DNA of 64,000 bases. Origin: Lysobacter sp. CFH 32150 (GTDB taxonomy: Bacteria > Pseudomonadota > Gammaproteobacteria > Xanthomonadales > Xanthomonadaceae). Below, one piece after another: positions 8,337-16,813 of this stretch (position 1 is its first letter; every line of letters starts with the position of its first letter). The translations under genes were made by a program, and so were the position numbers. Under the pieces are notes generated by a model. That model made no database searches and was not told where the DNA came from. It worked only from the letters and a program-made list of their open reading frames with translations. The stretch is taken from positions 79,659-143,658 of the forward strand of contig NZ_JALDWJ010000011.1 in the NCBI RefSeq assembly GCF_022758295.1. Reading direction: 5' to 3'.

Positions 8337-10073
8337 CTAGCGGCCGCCACCACCGCCGCCACCGCCGCCACCACCGGACGAGCCGCCGCCACCCGAGCCC
8401 GATGAGCTTCCGGGCGGCGTCGACGACGACGCGATCTGCGAACTCAAGGCGCTGCCGATCGAGTTGGTGAAACTACCGAGGTCGGACATCTGTCCGCCGC
8501 GATACCAGCTGATCGCCGCCGTGGTTGCTGCAGCGGCTGCGGCACCTACGGCCAGCGTGAATTTCTTCGTCCACGCGTCCTCGACATCCAGGGCCACCGC
8601 GTAGGGCAGCAGGTGTTCGTAGCGCTTGGCATCGAGAACGGGCGGTGCGTCCGGGCCGGGCATGCGCGCGAGTTCTTCGCGCTCGGCCACGCTGAGGTAA
8701 AGCTTCAGGCCTTCGATCTCGTCAAGCAGTTTGCGTCCCGCGGGTGTCGGTGCCTTCACCAGGATGGCGAAGGCCACCAGGATCAGGACCATCAGCACCG
8801 CAGTCGCCACGAGGGCGGGAACGCCGGTGCCCATGCCGATGAGGAAGCCGAGCCCGATGCTGCCCGCGGCGATCGCAAAGGCGACGGCGATGCTCTTGCC
8901 GTGACGGTTGAACAGGTCGGGCTGGAAGCGCTGGTCGAGCACCTTGGTGTGCGCCTGTTGCGCGCCCTGCATGGTGGATGCGTTGGTGTTCTTCAGTTCC
9001 AGCATCGGGCCACTGGCGAACAGGCGTTCGAGCAGGGCGCGCTGGGTGTCGGTAGCGCCCGCCATCTTGACGCCCTCCAAGCGCTCAAGCCGCCACTTGT
9101 CCTTGAGGAAGCCATCGTCGCGATGGATGCGCACCTGGCCATCGACGGCCAGTGCGAGCAGGTCGGAGGAGAAGCAGCGGTTGTCGTAACGCATCCGCCG
9201 CATGTAGCGCAGGCCGGCAGGGGAGTGGCCGGAGGGCGGGTCGTAGCGCGCAATGATGATGCCGGGACGGGGATCGCGACCGACGTCTTTCCAGCGACGT
9301 ACGCAATACACCAGGAGCCCGATCAGGCCGAGCCATGCGACCAGGACGCCACGGTTGTCCTTGAGGAACCAGAGGATGCGTTGTGCGCGGGTGGGTGCGG
9401 TGACCAACCCTTTTGGAAATGTCAGGACAACGGTGAAGCCCTGCTGCGGCGACAACGGCTGGGTCAGTTGCCAGCGGGCCACGCCCGGCGCGGGTATTTC
9501 AGCGCGATATCCCTGTTCCTGCGCGCCCTGGTAGCCGGTATAGCCTTCGGCATGCAGTTGATCGACCGGCACCGCCTGCGGCAGGCGGGCCTCGACGCTG
9601 GCGCTTTCGATCGGGAAGTCCCAGCCGGTCCCGATCGCATTCCAATAGAGCTCGTCGTGGTCGCCGAAGAAGCCGAGCTGGCGCGTGGTGCGATAGCGCA
9701 GGGTATAGGTGTAATCGGCCGGCACCGGCAGGAAATCGTCGTTGCCGGTGTTGATGCGCACACCGTTGGACTGGCGCTCGGTGAACCACGGCTCGGTGCG
9801 GCCGTTGCGTTTTACGTCAAGTACTTCGAAATCGACCACGACGCGGTTGCCGTAGCGATCCTTGTAGCGGGTAGGGAAATCACGATAGATGCCGCGCCGG
9901 ATCGAACTGCCTTCGGCGTGGACGGTGATGCGTTCGGTGACGTCGATGCTGCCGTCGGTACGGACGTCGATCTCGCTGTCGTAGGACGTGATGCGTTCCT
10001 GCGCCAGCAGTGGTGTGGCCAGCAGCAACGACAGCAGTGCCAGTCCGATGCGGCTCTTGAAAACGATGCTCAT
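8337..10073 (-). CDS. DUF2207 domain membrane protein with glycine-rich C-terminus
   Basis: 578 residues. A Sec signal peptide (residues 1-24) leads into a DUF2207 beta-domain of about 190 residues that opens with ITSYDSEIDVRTDGSIDVTE and contains RRGIYRDFPTRY, the standard signature. A membrane span lies around 235-255 (VLVAWLGLIGLLVYCVRRW), two more about 395-440, and one near 510. The end is a run of glycines and serines (GGGGSSGGGGG...GGR), as in many DUF2207 proteins. Its start overlaps the stop of the lemA-like gene by 4 bp, so the two are translationally coupled. DUF2207/LemA pairs are widespread and thought to work at the cell envelope, but their mechanism is unknown. Confidence 0.92.
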   Translation of the reverse strand: MSIVFKSRIGLALLSLLLATPLLAQERITSYDSEIDVRTDGSIDVTERITVHAEGSSIRRGIYRDFPTRYKDRYGNRVVVDFEVLDVKRNGRTEPWFTERQSNGVRINTGNDDFLPVPADYTYTLRYRTTRQLGFFGDHDELYWNAIGTGWDFPIESASVEARLPQAVPVDQLHAEGYTGYQGAQEQGYRAEIPAPGVARWQLTQPLSPQQGFTVVLTFPKGLVTAPTRAQRILWFLKDNRGVLVAWLGLIGLLVYCVRRWKDVGRDPRPGIIIARYDPPSGHSPAGLRYMRRMRYDNRCFSSDLLALAVDGQVRIHRDDGFLKDKWRLERLEGVKMAGATDTQRALLERLFASGPMLELKNTNASTMQGAQQAHTKVLDQRFQPDLFNRHGKSIAVAFAIAAGSIGLGFLIGMGTGVPALVATAVLMVLILVAFAILVKAPTPAGRKLLDEIEGLKLYLSVAEREELARMPGPDAPPVLDAKRYEHLLPYAVALDVEDAWTKKFTLAVGAAAAAATTAAISWYRGGQMSDLGSFTNSIGSALSSQIASSSTPPGSSSGSGGGGSSGGGGGGGGGGGR

Positions 10074-10639
10074 GGCGTCAGCTCCACGCCGACAGCCGCG
10101 CGTTCTTCTTCGCCGGTCTGGAAGAACTCCGCTTCGCGGAATGCGAAACTGCGCGCGACGACGACGTCAGGCACGCGCTGGATCGCGGTGTTGTAGTCGC
10201 GCACAGCGCCGTTGTAGAAGCGGCGTGCGTATTGCAGTTGGTTCTCGACTTCGACCAGGTCGCGCTGCAGTTGCGTGAAGTTCTCGTTGGCCTTGAGGTC
10301 GGGATAGGCTTCCTTCAGTGCGAACAGGCGACCGAGCGCCTGTTCCAGCGCCGATTCGACTTCGCCCAGTTTCGCCGGACTCTTCAGCGCCACCGCCTGT
10401 GAGCGCAAGGCAGTGACCGCTTCCAGGGTCGCGCGCTCATGGCCGGCATAGGCGCCCACGGCAGTGACCAGTTGCGGCACCAGGTCGTGGCGACGCATCA
10501 GCTGCACATCGATATCGGCCCAGGCGGTTCGCGCCTGGTTGCGCAGGCGTACCAGGCGGTTGAAGGCGAATACCGCCCACGCGGTCACGGCTGCAACGAT
10601 GAGTAACGCCAGTAGTGTTGTCACTGTCGCCATCCCCAT
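10070..10639 (-). CDS. lemA: LemA family protein
   Basis: A single N-terminal membrane span (residues 5-24, TVTTLLALLIVAAVTAWAVF) is followed by the LemA helical domain. NRLVRLRNQARTAWADIDVQLMRRHDLVPQLV is the family hallmark (x-NQVxxAWSxIDVQLKRRxDLIPNLV), and RRFYNGAVRDYNTAIQRVPDVVVA is the second conserved block. The start at 10639 (or 10633) is preferred to the frame opening at 10687, because the extra residues are basic and lie over the start of the divergent yfcG gene. The stop overlaps the DUF2207 start, as in typical lemA-DUF2207 operons. It is probably an envelope protein of unknown mechanism. Confidence 0.93.
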   Translation of the reverse strand: MGMATVTTLLALLIVAAVTAWAVFAFNRLVRLRNQARTAWADIDVQLMRRHDLVPQLVTAVGAYAGHERATLEAVTALRSQAVALKSPAKLGEVESALEQALGRLFALKEAYPDLKANENFTQLQRDLVEVENQLQYARRFYNGAVRDYNTAIQRVPDVVVARSFAFREAEFFQTGEEERAAVGVELTP

Positions 10640-10685
10640 ACGAAAGTTTTGCCATATTACCCGTCGCCCCCGACCCGAGCGCCCC

Positions 10686-11381
10686 ATGATCGATCTCTAC
10701 TACGCCGGCACACCGAACGGTCTGAAACTCCGCTTGTTCATGGAAGAAACAGGGCTCCCGCACCGGGTCGTGCGCGTGAACATCGGCAAGGGCGAACAGT
10801 TCAAACCGGAATACCTCGCGATCTCTCCCAACAACAAGATCCCGGCGATCGTCGACCACGCGCCGGCCGATGGCGGTGCGCCGCTGTCGATGTTCGAATC
10901 CGGCGCGATCCTGCTCTACCTCGCCGAGAAGACGGGGCTCTTCCTGCCTGCCGACCTGCGCGGTCGTGCGGAAGTCGTGCAATGGCTGTTCTGGCAGATG
11001 TCGGGGCTGGGGCCGATGGCCGGGCAGATCGGCCACTTCAACGTCTACGCGCCTGCCGTGGTGCCATACGCGATCGAGCGCTACACCAAGGAAACGAATC
11101 GGCTGTACGGGGTACTCGACAAACGCTTGGCCGATCGCGATTTCATCGCCGGCGAATATTCGATCGCCGACATCGCCTGCTATCCGTGGATCGTGCCGCA
11201 TGCCGCGCACGGCCAGGATCTCGACGATTTCCCGCATCTGCGCCGTTGGTTCGAGGCCATCGCGGTGCGGCCGGCCACGATCCGCGCGTATGAAGGCGTG
11301 ACCGACACCTATCGGCGCGGCGCGCAGATCTCGGACGAGCAGCGCCGGGTGTTGTTCGGACAGGCCGCGGCGACGCGCTGA
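10686..11381 (+). CDS. yfcG: Nu-class glutathione S-transferase / disulfide-bond oxidoreductase
   Basis: 231 residues that follow E. coli YfcG closely from memory. MIDLYYAGTPNGLKLRLFMEE opens the thioredoxin-like domain with the TPNG motif, whose Thr and Asn act on glutathione in place of Tyr or Ser. SPNNKIPAIVDH is the cis-Pro region, FESGAILLYLAEKTG is the Glu-Ser glutathione-binding pair, and YSIADIACYPWI is the hydrophobic staple motif of the all-helical C-terminal domain. YfcG-type enzymes reduce disulfides with glutathione in the cytosol and have weak transferase activity. The gene diverges from lemA with start codons about 46 bp apart, so promoters must be compact. Confidence 0.92.
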   Translation: MIDLYYAGTPNGLKLRLFMEETGLPHRVVRVNIGKGEQFKPEYLAISPNNKIPAIVDHAPADGGAPLSMFESGAILLYLAEKTGLFLPADLRGRAEVVQWLFWQMSGLGPMAGQIGHFNVYAPAVVPYAIERYTKETNRLYGVLDKRLADRDFIAGEYSIADIACYPWIVPHAAHGQDLDDFPHLRRWFEAIAVRPATIRAYEGVTDTYRRGAQISDEQRRVLFGQAAATR

Positions 11382-11387
11382 AGCGGT

Positions 11388-12338
11388 TCAAGCCTTCGCG
11401 TTTTCCAGCAGGCGCTGCGCGCGCGCCTTGAGCGCCGTACGCAGCGCAGTCGGTTGGCGGATCGAAAACGCAAACGGCAATCGCGCCAGTTCGCGCGCGA
11501 ACCAGTCGAGGTCGTCGGTCCGTCCATGCAGCAACACGCCGGCATCGGTCTGTTCGAAGGTGCCGATCGCCTCGAACAGCGCGCTGCGCGCGCTGGCGAG
11601 GTCGGTATCGAGCAACACTTCGACTGCGTGCGTGCGTGGCAGCGTCGCGACGGAGAAGGTGAGGTGGCCGAGCGCGTCGAATCCTTCCGGCCGCGCGAAG
11701 CTCGCCGGCAACGGCTGCACGGATGTCACGCGATCGAGCCGGAACGAACGCAGCCCAAGTCGCAAGTGGCAATGCCCGACCACGTACCAGCGGCCGCCAC
11801 GATAGGCCAGGCCATAGGGATCGAATGCGCGTTCGCTGTCCTCGCCCTGCGCCGAGCGATAGCGCAGGTGCACGCGTTGCTGCGCCTGTGCGGTAGCGCT
11901 CAACGCGACCAGCGCGGTGTTGTCGCCGGCAGGTGCGGCGCGGGTGAGATCCAGCGTCACCGTTTCGTCGACCGCGCGCACGCGCCGTTTCAACGTCGCC
12001 GGCATTACCCGTTCCAGCTTGGCCTGTGCACTGGCCACCGCCGGTTGCGCTTCGGCGAGGCCGAGGCTGCGCGCCGCGAGCAGGCCCACCGACAACGCGA
12101 GCGCCTCATCGTCGGTGAACATCATCGGCGGCAGCTTGAAGCCGGCGACGAGCGAGTAGGCGCCATGGCGGCCGCGGTCGGCGGTGATCGGCACGCCGAT
12201 GTCTTCGAGCCGCGCGATGTAGCGGCGCAACGTGCGCCCGTCCACCTGCAACCGCCGCGCCAGTTCCGCACCACTCATGCGGCCGTGGGTCTGCAGCAGT
12301 TCCAGCACCGTGAGGACGCGGGTGGTCGGGTGGTACAT
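11388..12338 (-). CDS. YafY/WYL-domain transcriptional regulator
   Basis: 316 residues. The N-terminal DeoR-like helix-turn-helix occupies about residues 8-60 (RVLTVLELLQTHGRMSGAELARRLQVDGRTLRRYIARLE), followed by the usual GVPITADRGRHGAYSL wing. A middle region (MMFTDDEALALSVGLLAARSLG) matches the YafY family. The WYL domain is at about 150-235, with the motif present as RYRSAQGEDSERAFDPYGLAYRGGRWYVVGHC. These proteins are cytosolic repressors or activators sensing a ligand through the WYL pocket. Target unknown; the divergent neighbour at 12421 is a candidate, with 82 bp between starts. Confidence 0.92.
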   Translation of the reverse strand: MYHPTTRVLTVLELLQTHGRMSGAELARRLQVDGRTLRRYIARLEDIGVPITADRGRHGAYSLVAGFKLPPMMFTDDEALALSVGLLAARSLGLAEAQPAVASAQAKLERVMPATLKRRVRAVDETVTLDLTRAAPAGDNTALVALSATAQAQQRVHLRYRSAQGEDSERAFDPYGLAYRGGRWYVVGHCHLRLGLRSFRLDRVTSVQPLPASFARPEGFDALGHLTFSVATLPRTHAVEVLLDTDLASARSALFEAIGTFEQTDAGVLLHGRTDDLDWFARELARLPFAFSIRQPTALRTALKARAQRLLENAKA

Positions 12339-12420
12339 GGCCGCAGTCTAAATCCGAAACAGGGCGATTACTGACCTATTTATGCCCCAGCCTGCGCGCA
12401 ACGCCACCCGAGGATGCGCC

Positions 12421-13020
12421 ATGTACCGATCGCGGACATTGATGTCCCTCTGCCTGCTGTGCGGACTGACCCTGGCCACGCTGCCGCTGACGACCGCCTT
12501 CGCCATGACCCCAACCGGAACCACGACCATGCGCGCCAGCCAACCTCGCGACGGACACCACGACTTTGATTTCCTGGTCGGCCGCTGGTACGCGCACAGT
12601 CGGCGCCTGGCGAAACCGTTGTCGGGCTCGGATGAATGGGTGGAATTCGATTCGGTCCACGACGGGGTGCTGCTGCCCAGCGGGTTCGGCGTCGCCGACG
12701 ATTACTGGATCGAAGGGCGCCCCGATTTCCTCGGCCTCGCGCTCCAGGTCTATGACCCGGCGACGGGGCAGTGGCGGGCGTACTGGTACCGCCTCGGTGC
12801 GATGACACCGCCGCTGCTGGGAATCTTCAAGGATGGCGTCGGCGTGTTCGAAGGCCCGGACCAGCACGAAGGCAAGCCGATCATCACGCGCTACACCTGG
12901 TCGCACATCACCGCGACTGCAGCACGCTGGGAACAGGCGTTTTCCGCGGATGGCGGCAAGACCTGGGAGATCAACTGGATCATGGATTACAGCCGCACGC
13001 GCTCGGCGTCGAAGGAGTAA
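12421..13020 (+). CDS. Secreted DUF1579-like protein
   Basis: The ATG at 12421 gives a Sec signal peptide (YRSRTLMSLCLLCGLTLATLPLTTAFA) and is preferred over the in-frame ATG at 12382, which lies over the neighbour's promoter. The mature domain opens with HHDFDFLVGRWYAHSRRL, the DFxxGxW motif of the DUF1579/lipocalin-like beta barrel, and contains paired strands with ALQVYDPATGQWRAYWYR and WEINWIMDYSR. The family is structurally a small binding barrel with no assigned ligand. It is followed 4 bp later by a LysE-type exporter, so the two are probably one operon, and it diverges from the WYL regulator gene. Confidence 0.82.
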   Translation: MYRSRTLMSLCLLCGLTLATLPLTTAFAMTPTGTTTMRASQPRDGHHDFDFLVGRWYAHSRRLAKPLSGSDEWVEFDSVHDGVLLPSGFGVADDYWIEGRPDFLGLALQVYDPATGQWRAYWYRLGAMTPPLLGIFKDGVGVFEGPDQHEGKPIITRYTWSHITATAARWEQAFSADGGKTWEINWIMDYSRTRSASKE

Positions 13021-13024
13021 CCAG

Positions 13025-13660
13025 ATGGACTATGCGGCACAACTCTGGCTGTTCTTCGCGCTGGTGTTCGCCGTGGTGATCCTGCCCGGGCTGGACATGG
13101 CCTTCGTGCTGGCCAGCTCGATGGTCAGTGGGCGCAGTCACGGCCTGGTCGCAGTTGCCGGACTGGTCGCTGCAGGGATCTGCCATGTCATTGCCGGCGC
13201 ACTCGGCATCGGCGTGTTGCTCAAGGTGGTGCCATCGGCATTCAACGCGGTGTTGCTGCTCGGTGCGCTGTACGTGGCGTGGATCGGCTGGTCGCTGCTG
13301 CACAGCCGGGAAGGCTTCGGCGCGGTGCAGGACACCGCGCGGCGCACGCACTGGGCGACGTTCCGGCAGGCGGCGCTCACCAACCTGCTCAATCCCAAGG
13401 CCTACATGTTCATGCTCGCCGTGTTCCCGCAGTTCCTGCGCGTGGAATACGGGCCACTGTGGAAGCAGGCGACGGTGCTGGGCCTGATCATCGCAGCGAC
13501 GCAGATCGGCGTGTACGGCACGCTGGCGTTGCTTGCGGGGCAGGCGCGTGGCTGGTTGCAGTCGCGGCCGGCTGCGGGCCTTGCACTCAATCGCGGCGTC
13601 GGCGCAGTGCTGGTCGCGGCCGCGGTGGTCACGGCCTTCCAGGGCTGGCGCATGCTGTGA
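13025..13660 (+). CDS. LysE/RhtB family amino-acid exporter
   Basis: 211 residues with the family's six hydrophobic segments. The hallmarks are the first helix FALVFAVVILPGLDMAFVLASSMVSGRSHGLVA (the PGPDxxxV-type motif, here PGLDMAFV) and the fourth region FRQAALTNLLNPKAYMFMLAVFPQF (the NxxNPKxxxFFxxxxPQF signature). LysE/RhtB proteins export basic or neutral amino acids and homoserine lactones across the inner membrane by proton antiport. The specific substrate cannot be read. The start is 4 bp after the DUF1579-like gene, and the stop abuts that of the next, minus-strand gene with no gap. Confidence 0.92.
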   Translation: MDYAAQLWLFFALVFAVVILPGLDMAFVLASSMVSGRSHGLVAVAGLVAAGICHVIAGALGIGVLLKVVPSAFNAVLLLGALYVAWIGWSLLHSREGFGAVQDTARRTHWATFRQAALTNLLNPKAYMFMLAVFPQFLRVEYGPLWKQATVLGLIIAATQIGVYGTLALLAGQARGWLQSRPAAGLALNRGVGAVLVAAAVVTAFQGWRML

Positions 13661-14086
13661 TCACGACCCGGATGCGACCGCAGTGATCTGCGCAGTGAGC
13701 GTCTGCCAGCGGCCGTCGCGCCCGACCCAGACATCGGTATAGCGACTCTGCCCGCTGCTGCCGTCACGCCGGGTATAGACCGTGCGTGCCTGGACGATGG
13801 CGGTGTCGCCTTCGAACTGGACGCTTACGTCTTCCACGGTGAAGGTCGCCATCGCGACCGGTTGCGCCGAGCTGGCCAGGAACGCGGCGCGGTCGATGAT
13901 CTCGCCGCTTGGCAGGATGCAGCGGAAATCGGTCGCGAGATGACGGTCGAACCAGTCGGTGTCCGATGTCAGGAAAGCGTCGACATACTCGGCGTTGAGC
14001 CGGTAGAGCTTGACCTCGGAATGGTGCGAGGGATTCGGGACGATGGACGACAGGGAAGCGGGCATGTGCGGGCTCCAGAGGGACAC
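13661..14086 (-). CDS. NTF2-like (DUF4440/SnoaL) protein
   Basis: Up to 141 residues, with an alternative start at 14065 (MPASLSSIV). It is an NTF2-like fold: an initial helix (LNAEYVDAFLTSDTDWFDRHLATDFRCI) followed by the DUF4440 signature FRCILPSGEIIDRAAFLASSAQP, and last strands SRYTDVWVGRDGRWQTLTAQIT. No signal peptide, so probably cytosolic. The family includes ketosteroid-isomerase-like enzymes and many proteins without known activity. It lies back-to-front with the LysE exporter; the two stop codons are directly adjacent. Confidence 0.85.
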   Translation of the reverse strand: MSLWSPHMPASLSSIVPNPSHHSEVKLYRLNAEYVDAFLTSDTDWFDRHLATDFRCILPSGEIIDRAAFLASSAQPVAMATFTVEDVSVQFEGDTAIVQARTVYTRRDGSSGQSRYTDVWVGRDGRWQTLTAQITAVASGS

Positions 14087-14210
14087 GAGTCGAACTGCGA
14101 GCGGAGGCTAGGTCCCATCCGTGACCGGCTCGCCATTTTCGGACAGGGTCAGGTCAGGCAAGCCCCATGCCGGCGTATTCACCTGCCATTGCGTCGGTCC
14201 CGGCAAGTTT

Positions 14211-14225
14211 TGCCTAGACTAGGCA
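14211..14225 (+). promoter_or_regulatory. 15-bp palindrome with candidate -10 element
   Basis: TGCCTAGACTAGGCA is a perfect odd palindrome. Its end lies 35 bp ahead of the ATG at 14261. TAGACT within it would serve as a -10 box, with TG two bases earlier, so it may be a promoter with an overlapping operator. No well-spaced -35 is evident. The string CTAGGCAGCGCG found here recurs upstream of the minus-strand gene ending at 42200, which may reflect shared promoter composition only. Confidence 0.35.
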
Positions 14226-14260
14226 GCGCGCCATCGATGAGGCGCGGAGTCCAGGGTCTG

Positions 14261-15319
14261 ATGCACGCGTTGCGAGTTTTTCTATTTACGTTGTTTCTGG
14301 TCGCCTGCAATGCGCAGGAACCTGCCGAAAAGCCAGCGGCCGTGGTGCAGACCAGTGCCAGCGAGGGCGATTTCGGCGCGGTGTCGGCGCCGACGCCACC
14401 GCCGAAACGCAAAGTCGACATCCGCAAGACGACGTATTGGCCGTCGGCAGAGGTGACGTCGGGTTCGGCCACGATCAGTTGCGATATCGAGCCGCCGGTT
14501 GATAGGACCATCGACGACGGGGGCGTGGCGCTGACCGATCTCGAATACTTCAACGTCTCCGATGCGATGTTCCCGTGCCGCGAGAACGGAGTGATACGCC
14601 TGCGCTACAAAGGCCGCATCGCCGGTGACCTCACCACCCTGATCGAGCGCGTCGCCAATATGTCCACGCGCATGGGCATCCCCAGGCGCATCCTCGACAT
14701 CGATTCCAGTGGTGGCCAGGTCGAAGACGCGATCCGTGCCGGCGATGTCATCGCCGAATCGAACTGGACGATCCGCGTGCGTGCGAACGCGGCCTGTCAC
14801 AGTGCCTGCGTGCTGATTCTCGCAGCCGGCGACGATCGACAGATCGAAGGCCGCGTCGGTATCCACCGCATCATCCGCATCCAGTCCGCCGCCACATCGC
14901 GCGCGGAACTGAGCCGCGAGTTGCGCGACGTGCACACGCAGATGGAGGACTACCTCCAGCGCAACGGCGCGGCTGTCGCGGTCGCCGATCTGATGATGAC
15001 GGTGCCAAACCGCGGTCTGCGGTTGCTCACTGAGGTCGAACTCGATGCCTATGGCCTGAATGGCGCGAATGCCGTGCAGGATGACCTGGAACGGATCCGG
15101 CTGGCGCGCAAGTGCGGCGAGGATTTTGTCCGCCGCAAGGATGCGTTTGCGCGCGCGTTCGACCGCGAATGCACGCAACGGGATGAGGCAGGGGACGCTT
15201 GCGGCTTCGCGTTGCTGCCGCGCTTTGGATTCCCGGACAAGAAGTGCAAGGCGGAAAGCCCACTTGCGGATTACCAGGTGGCGGCTGCCGTGCCGGCGAA
15301 GGACAGTAGCAAGCGTTAA
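14261..15319 (+). CDS. Lipoprotein with ClpP/crotonase-like domain (COG3904 type)
   Basis: 352 residues. The start ATG at 14261 gives MHALRVFLFTLFLVACNAQEP, a lipoprotein signal with the lipobox LVAC and Cys at 16; the frame opens far upstream but without coding signs. The domain at about 110-240 is a periplasmic ClpP-like fold. It has RRILDIDSSGGQVEDAIRAGDVI (the GG oxyanion motif), ANAACHSACVLILAAG (a serine in the nucleophile position) and RVGIHRI (the His position). COG3904 proteins share this arrangement, but no proteolytic activity is known to me. The C-terminus carries several cysteines that could form disulfides. Its stop overlaps the convergent S4 gene by 4 bp. Confidence 0.85.
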   Translation: MHALRVFLFTLFLVACNAQEPAEKPAAVVQTSASEGDFGAVSAPTPPPKRKVDIRKTTYWPSAEVTSGSATISCDIEPPVDRTIDDGGVALTDLEYFNVSDAMFPCRENGVIRLRYKGRIAGDLTTLIERVANMSTRMGIPRRILDIDSSGGQVEDAIRAGDVIAESNWTIRVRANAACHSACVLILAAGDDRQIEGRVGIHRIIRIQSAATSRAELSRELRDVHTQMEDYLQRNGAAVAVADLMMTVPNRGLRLLTEVELDAYGLNGANAVQDDLERIRLARKCGEDFVRRKDAFARAFDRECTQRDEAGDACGFALLPRFGFPDKKCKAESPLADYQVAAAVPAKDSSKR

Positions 15320-15534
15320 GCCGCCACCACGCGAACTTCGACGTCATCCAACGAAACGACCTGCCCCGCGCGGATCTTGCAGGTCTTGCGCAACTCGACG
15401 AGGCCATCGACTCGTACCGCACCGCTGGCAACCAACGCCTTGCCCGCGCCGCCGCTGTCGCACAGGCCGACCAGCTTCAGCAGTTGGTTGAGTTCGACGA
15501 ACTCACGGTCGAGTTCGAATTCGAGTCGTTGCAT
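15316..15534 (-). CDS. RNA-binding S4 domain protein (YbcJ-like)
   Basis: 72 residues that are entirely one S4 domain: FELDREFVELNQLLKLVGLCDSGGAGKALVASGAVRVDGLVELRKTCKIRAGQVVSLDD. The pattern L-x-LLKxxGxxxSGGxAKxxIxxGxVxVNGxxExRKxxKLxxG is that of the YbcJ/RluB-type single S4 proteins, which bind structured RNA in the cytosol. The 72-residue length is normal for the group. It is convergent with the lipoprotein gene at 14261 and shares 4 bp with it, the two stop codons overlapping on opposite strands. A minus-strand terminator lies just upstream of its start. Confidence 0.92.
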   Translation of the reverse strand: MQRLEFELDREFVELNQLLKLVGLCDSGGAGKALVASGAVRVDGLVELRKTCKIRAGQVVSLDDVEVRVVAA

Positions 15535-15551
15535 GGTGGTTGCGCATGGAA

Positions 15552-15584
15552 AAAGTCGCGCCAGCCTCGCAGTGGCGCGACTTT
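15552..15584 (-). terminator. Rho-independent terminator, minus strand
   Basis: A perfect 12-bp stem, AAAGTCGCGCCA at 15552-15563 and its complement at 15573-15584, with a loop of nine bases. Read on the minus strand it ends in a T-run (CTTTTTCC). It lies 29 bp downstream of the stop of the minus-strand membrane-protein gene, so it should end the sigma-factor operon before the S4 gene. Confidence 0.75.
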
Positions 15585-15612
15585 AATACAAGCACTCGGT
15601 GCAAGCGCGATG

Positions 15613-16269
15613 TCATTCCCGCTCGAAGCTTTGCACTTCGTCGAGCAGCGCTTGCGCCTTGCGCAGGCTGGCGCCGATGGCCGCATCCCGCATGCGCTTG
15701 GCCAGTTCTGGCCGGCGGGGGTTCTGCGCCCAGAGATAGAAGCCCCAGGTCGCCAACAGTCCGGCCGCGCCGATGCCCACGCTTAGCCAGATCCACAACG
15801 GCGTGACGACTTGCGGCGGATGGTTGCCAAGTCCGGCGAAAGCCACGACGACGAGCACCCACATGATCCACCACGGCAGACCGCAGACGATGCCGTTGAG
15901 CGTGTAGAACTGCTTCAGCAGGGCGAACTGCTTCTGGATTTTCAGCACCGGCGCGGAGTAATCGATCGTCGCCATCAGACCAAGCGTGATCCCGGCCGCC
16001 GTGGCGGTGATCACGCCGAAGGCATGGACGAGGATGCCCGACGCCAGCAGTCCGGGAATGCCGGTGTTGCGCGTCCAGCAGGCGACGCCGAGCGCGATCA
16101 GTCCGACTCCCAGCAGCACTTGCAGCACCTGGCCCCAGAACAGCGGGCGCAGGCTGGAGCGTGCCTTCTCGAGCTTTTTGTCCTTGAACAGCAGCAGGTT
16201 GAGCGCGTTCTGTTGTTCAAGCCGCTTGTCCAGCGTCTGCCAGGCTTGTTTCAGGTCGTCGAGTTCCAT
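15613..16269 (-). CDS. Membrane protein paired with an ECF sigma factor
   Basis: About 218 residues; the start MELDDLKQAWQ at 16269 is chosen because such proteins usually begin there, though ATG at 16281 is also possible. An N-terminal polar helix (LKQAWQTLDKRLEQQNALN) is followed by four hydrophobic spans at about 50-70, 75-100, 125-150 and 160-180, then a C-terminal helical tail. It is 19-31 bp after the sigma factor gene and almost surely co-transcribed. It could act as the anti-sigma factor, but it lacks the HxxxCxxC zinc motif of ZAS proteins and has no recognised anti-sigma domain. Function is inferred from position only. Confidence 0.75.
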   Translation of the reverse strand: MELDDLKQAWQTLDKRLEQQNALNLLLFKDKKLEKARSSLRPLFWGQVLQVLLGVGLIALGVACWTRNTGIPGLLASGILVHAFGVITATAAGITLGLMATIDYSAPVLKIQKQFALLKQFYTLNGIVCGLPWWIMWVLVVVAFAGLGNHPPQVVTPLWIWLSVGIGAAGLLATWGFYLWAQNPRRPELAKRMRDAAIGASLRKAQALLDEVQSFERE

Positions 16270-16300
16270 GATGGTGTCCATGTGGGTTCCGGGTGTGCCG

Positions 16301-16813
16301 TCAGGCGATGTCGTTACGGATGCGTTGTTTGAGGCGGCCGATCTTGGTGGTCACGTTGCTTTCGCTGATGCCGAGGATGTCGCCGATCTCGCGCGCGCTG
16401 CGTTCTTCGAGATAGAGCAGCAGCAGGGCGCGGTTGAGCGGGTCGAGTTGTCTGATGAAGCGGTTCAGCGCGCGGATCTGCTGGTCTGCCTCGTGCTCGG
16501 GCCCTGCGCCGGCGATATCGTGCAGGTCCTCGTCCAGCGGCACGGCATGCTGTTGCCGTTGACTGTCGCTGCGCATGAACGAAATCGCCACGTTCAGTGC
16601 AACGCGATACATCCAGGTCGAGAACGACCGCGACGGGTCATAGCCGTGGAACGCCCGCCACAGTTGCGCGGCGATTTCCTGCGCAAGGTCGGCGCGATCG
16701 TCGGGATGCCGTGCATAGGTATTGGCAACCTTGAACACGATCTTGCGATGGCGTTCCAGCAGTTCGCCGAACTGTTGCCGAGCGTCCGTGGTCATTGTGG
16801 TGGCGTGTTCCAT
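16301..16813 (-). CDS. ECF-family RNA polymerase sigma factor
   Basis: 170 residues. Region 2 runs from about 12 to 80: FGELLERHRKIVFKVANTYARHPDDRADLAQEIAAQLWRAFHGYDPSRSFSTWMYRVALNVAISFMR. It has the usual DLxQE and FxTWxYRVALN motifs. Region 4 runs from about 110 to 165: LDPLNRALLLLYLEERSAREIGDILGISESNVTTKIGRLKQRIR, a helix-turn-helix for the -35 element. The start at 16813 has an AGG close upstream; the next ATG at 16795 has no site. It directs RNA polymerase to a small regulon, often envelope or stress genes. Its downstream neighbour is a membrane protein that may control it. A target promoter motif could not be identified here. Confidence 0.93.
   Translation of the reverse strand: MEHATTMTTDARQQFGELLERHRKIVFKVANTYARHPDDRADLAQEIAAQLWRAFHGYDPSRSFSTWMYRVALNVAISFMRSDSQRQQHAVPLDEDLHDIAGAGPEHEADQQIRALNRFIRQLDPLNRALLLLYLEERSAREIGDILGISESNVTTKIGRLKQRIRNDIA

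Noticed and set aside
8337..8400. Glycine run at the end of the DUF2207 gene as a repeat artefact
   Set aside because: Gly-rich C-termini are usual in this family, and the codons vary among GGC, GGT and GGG.
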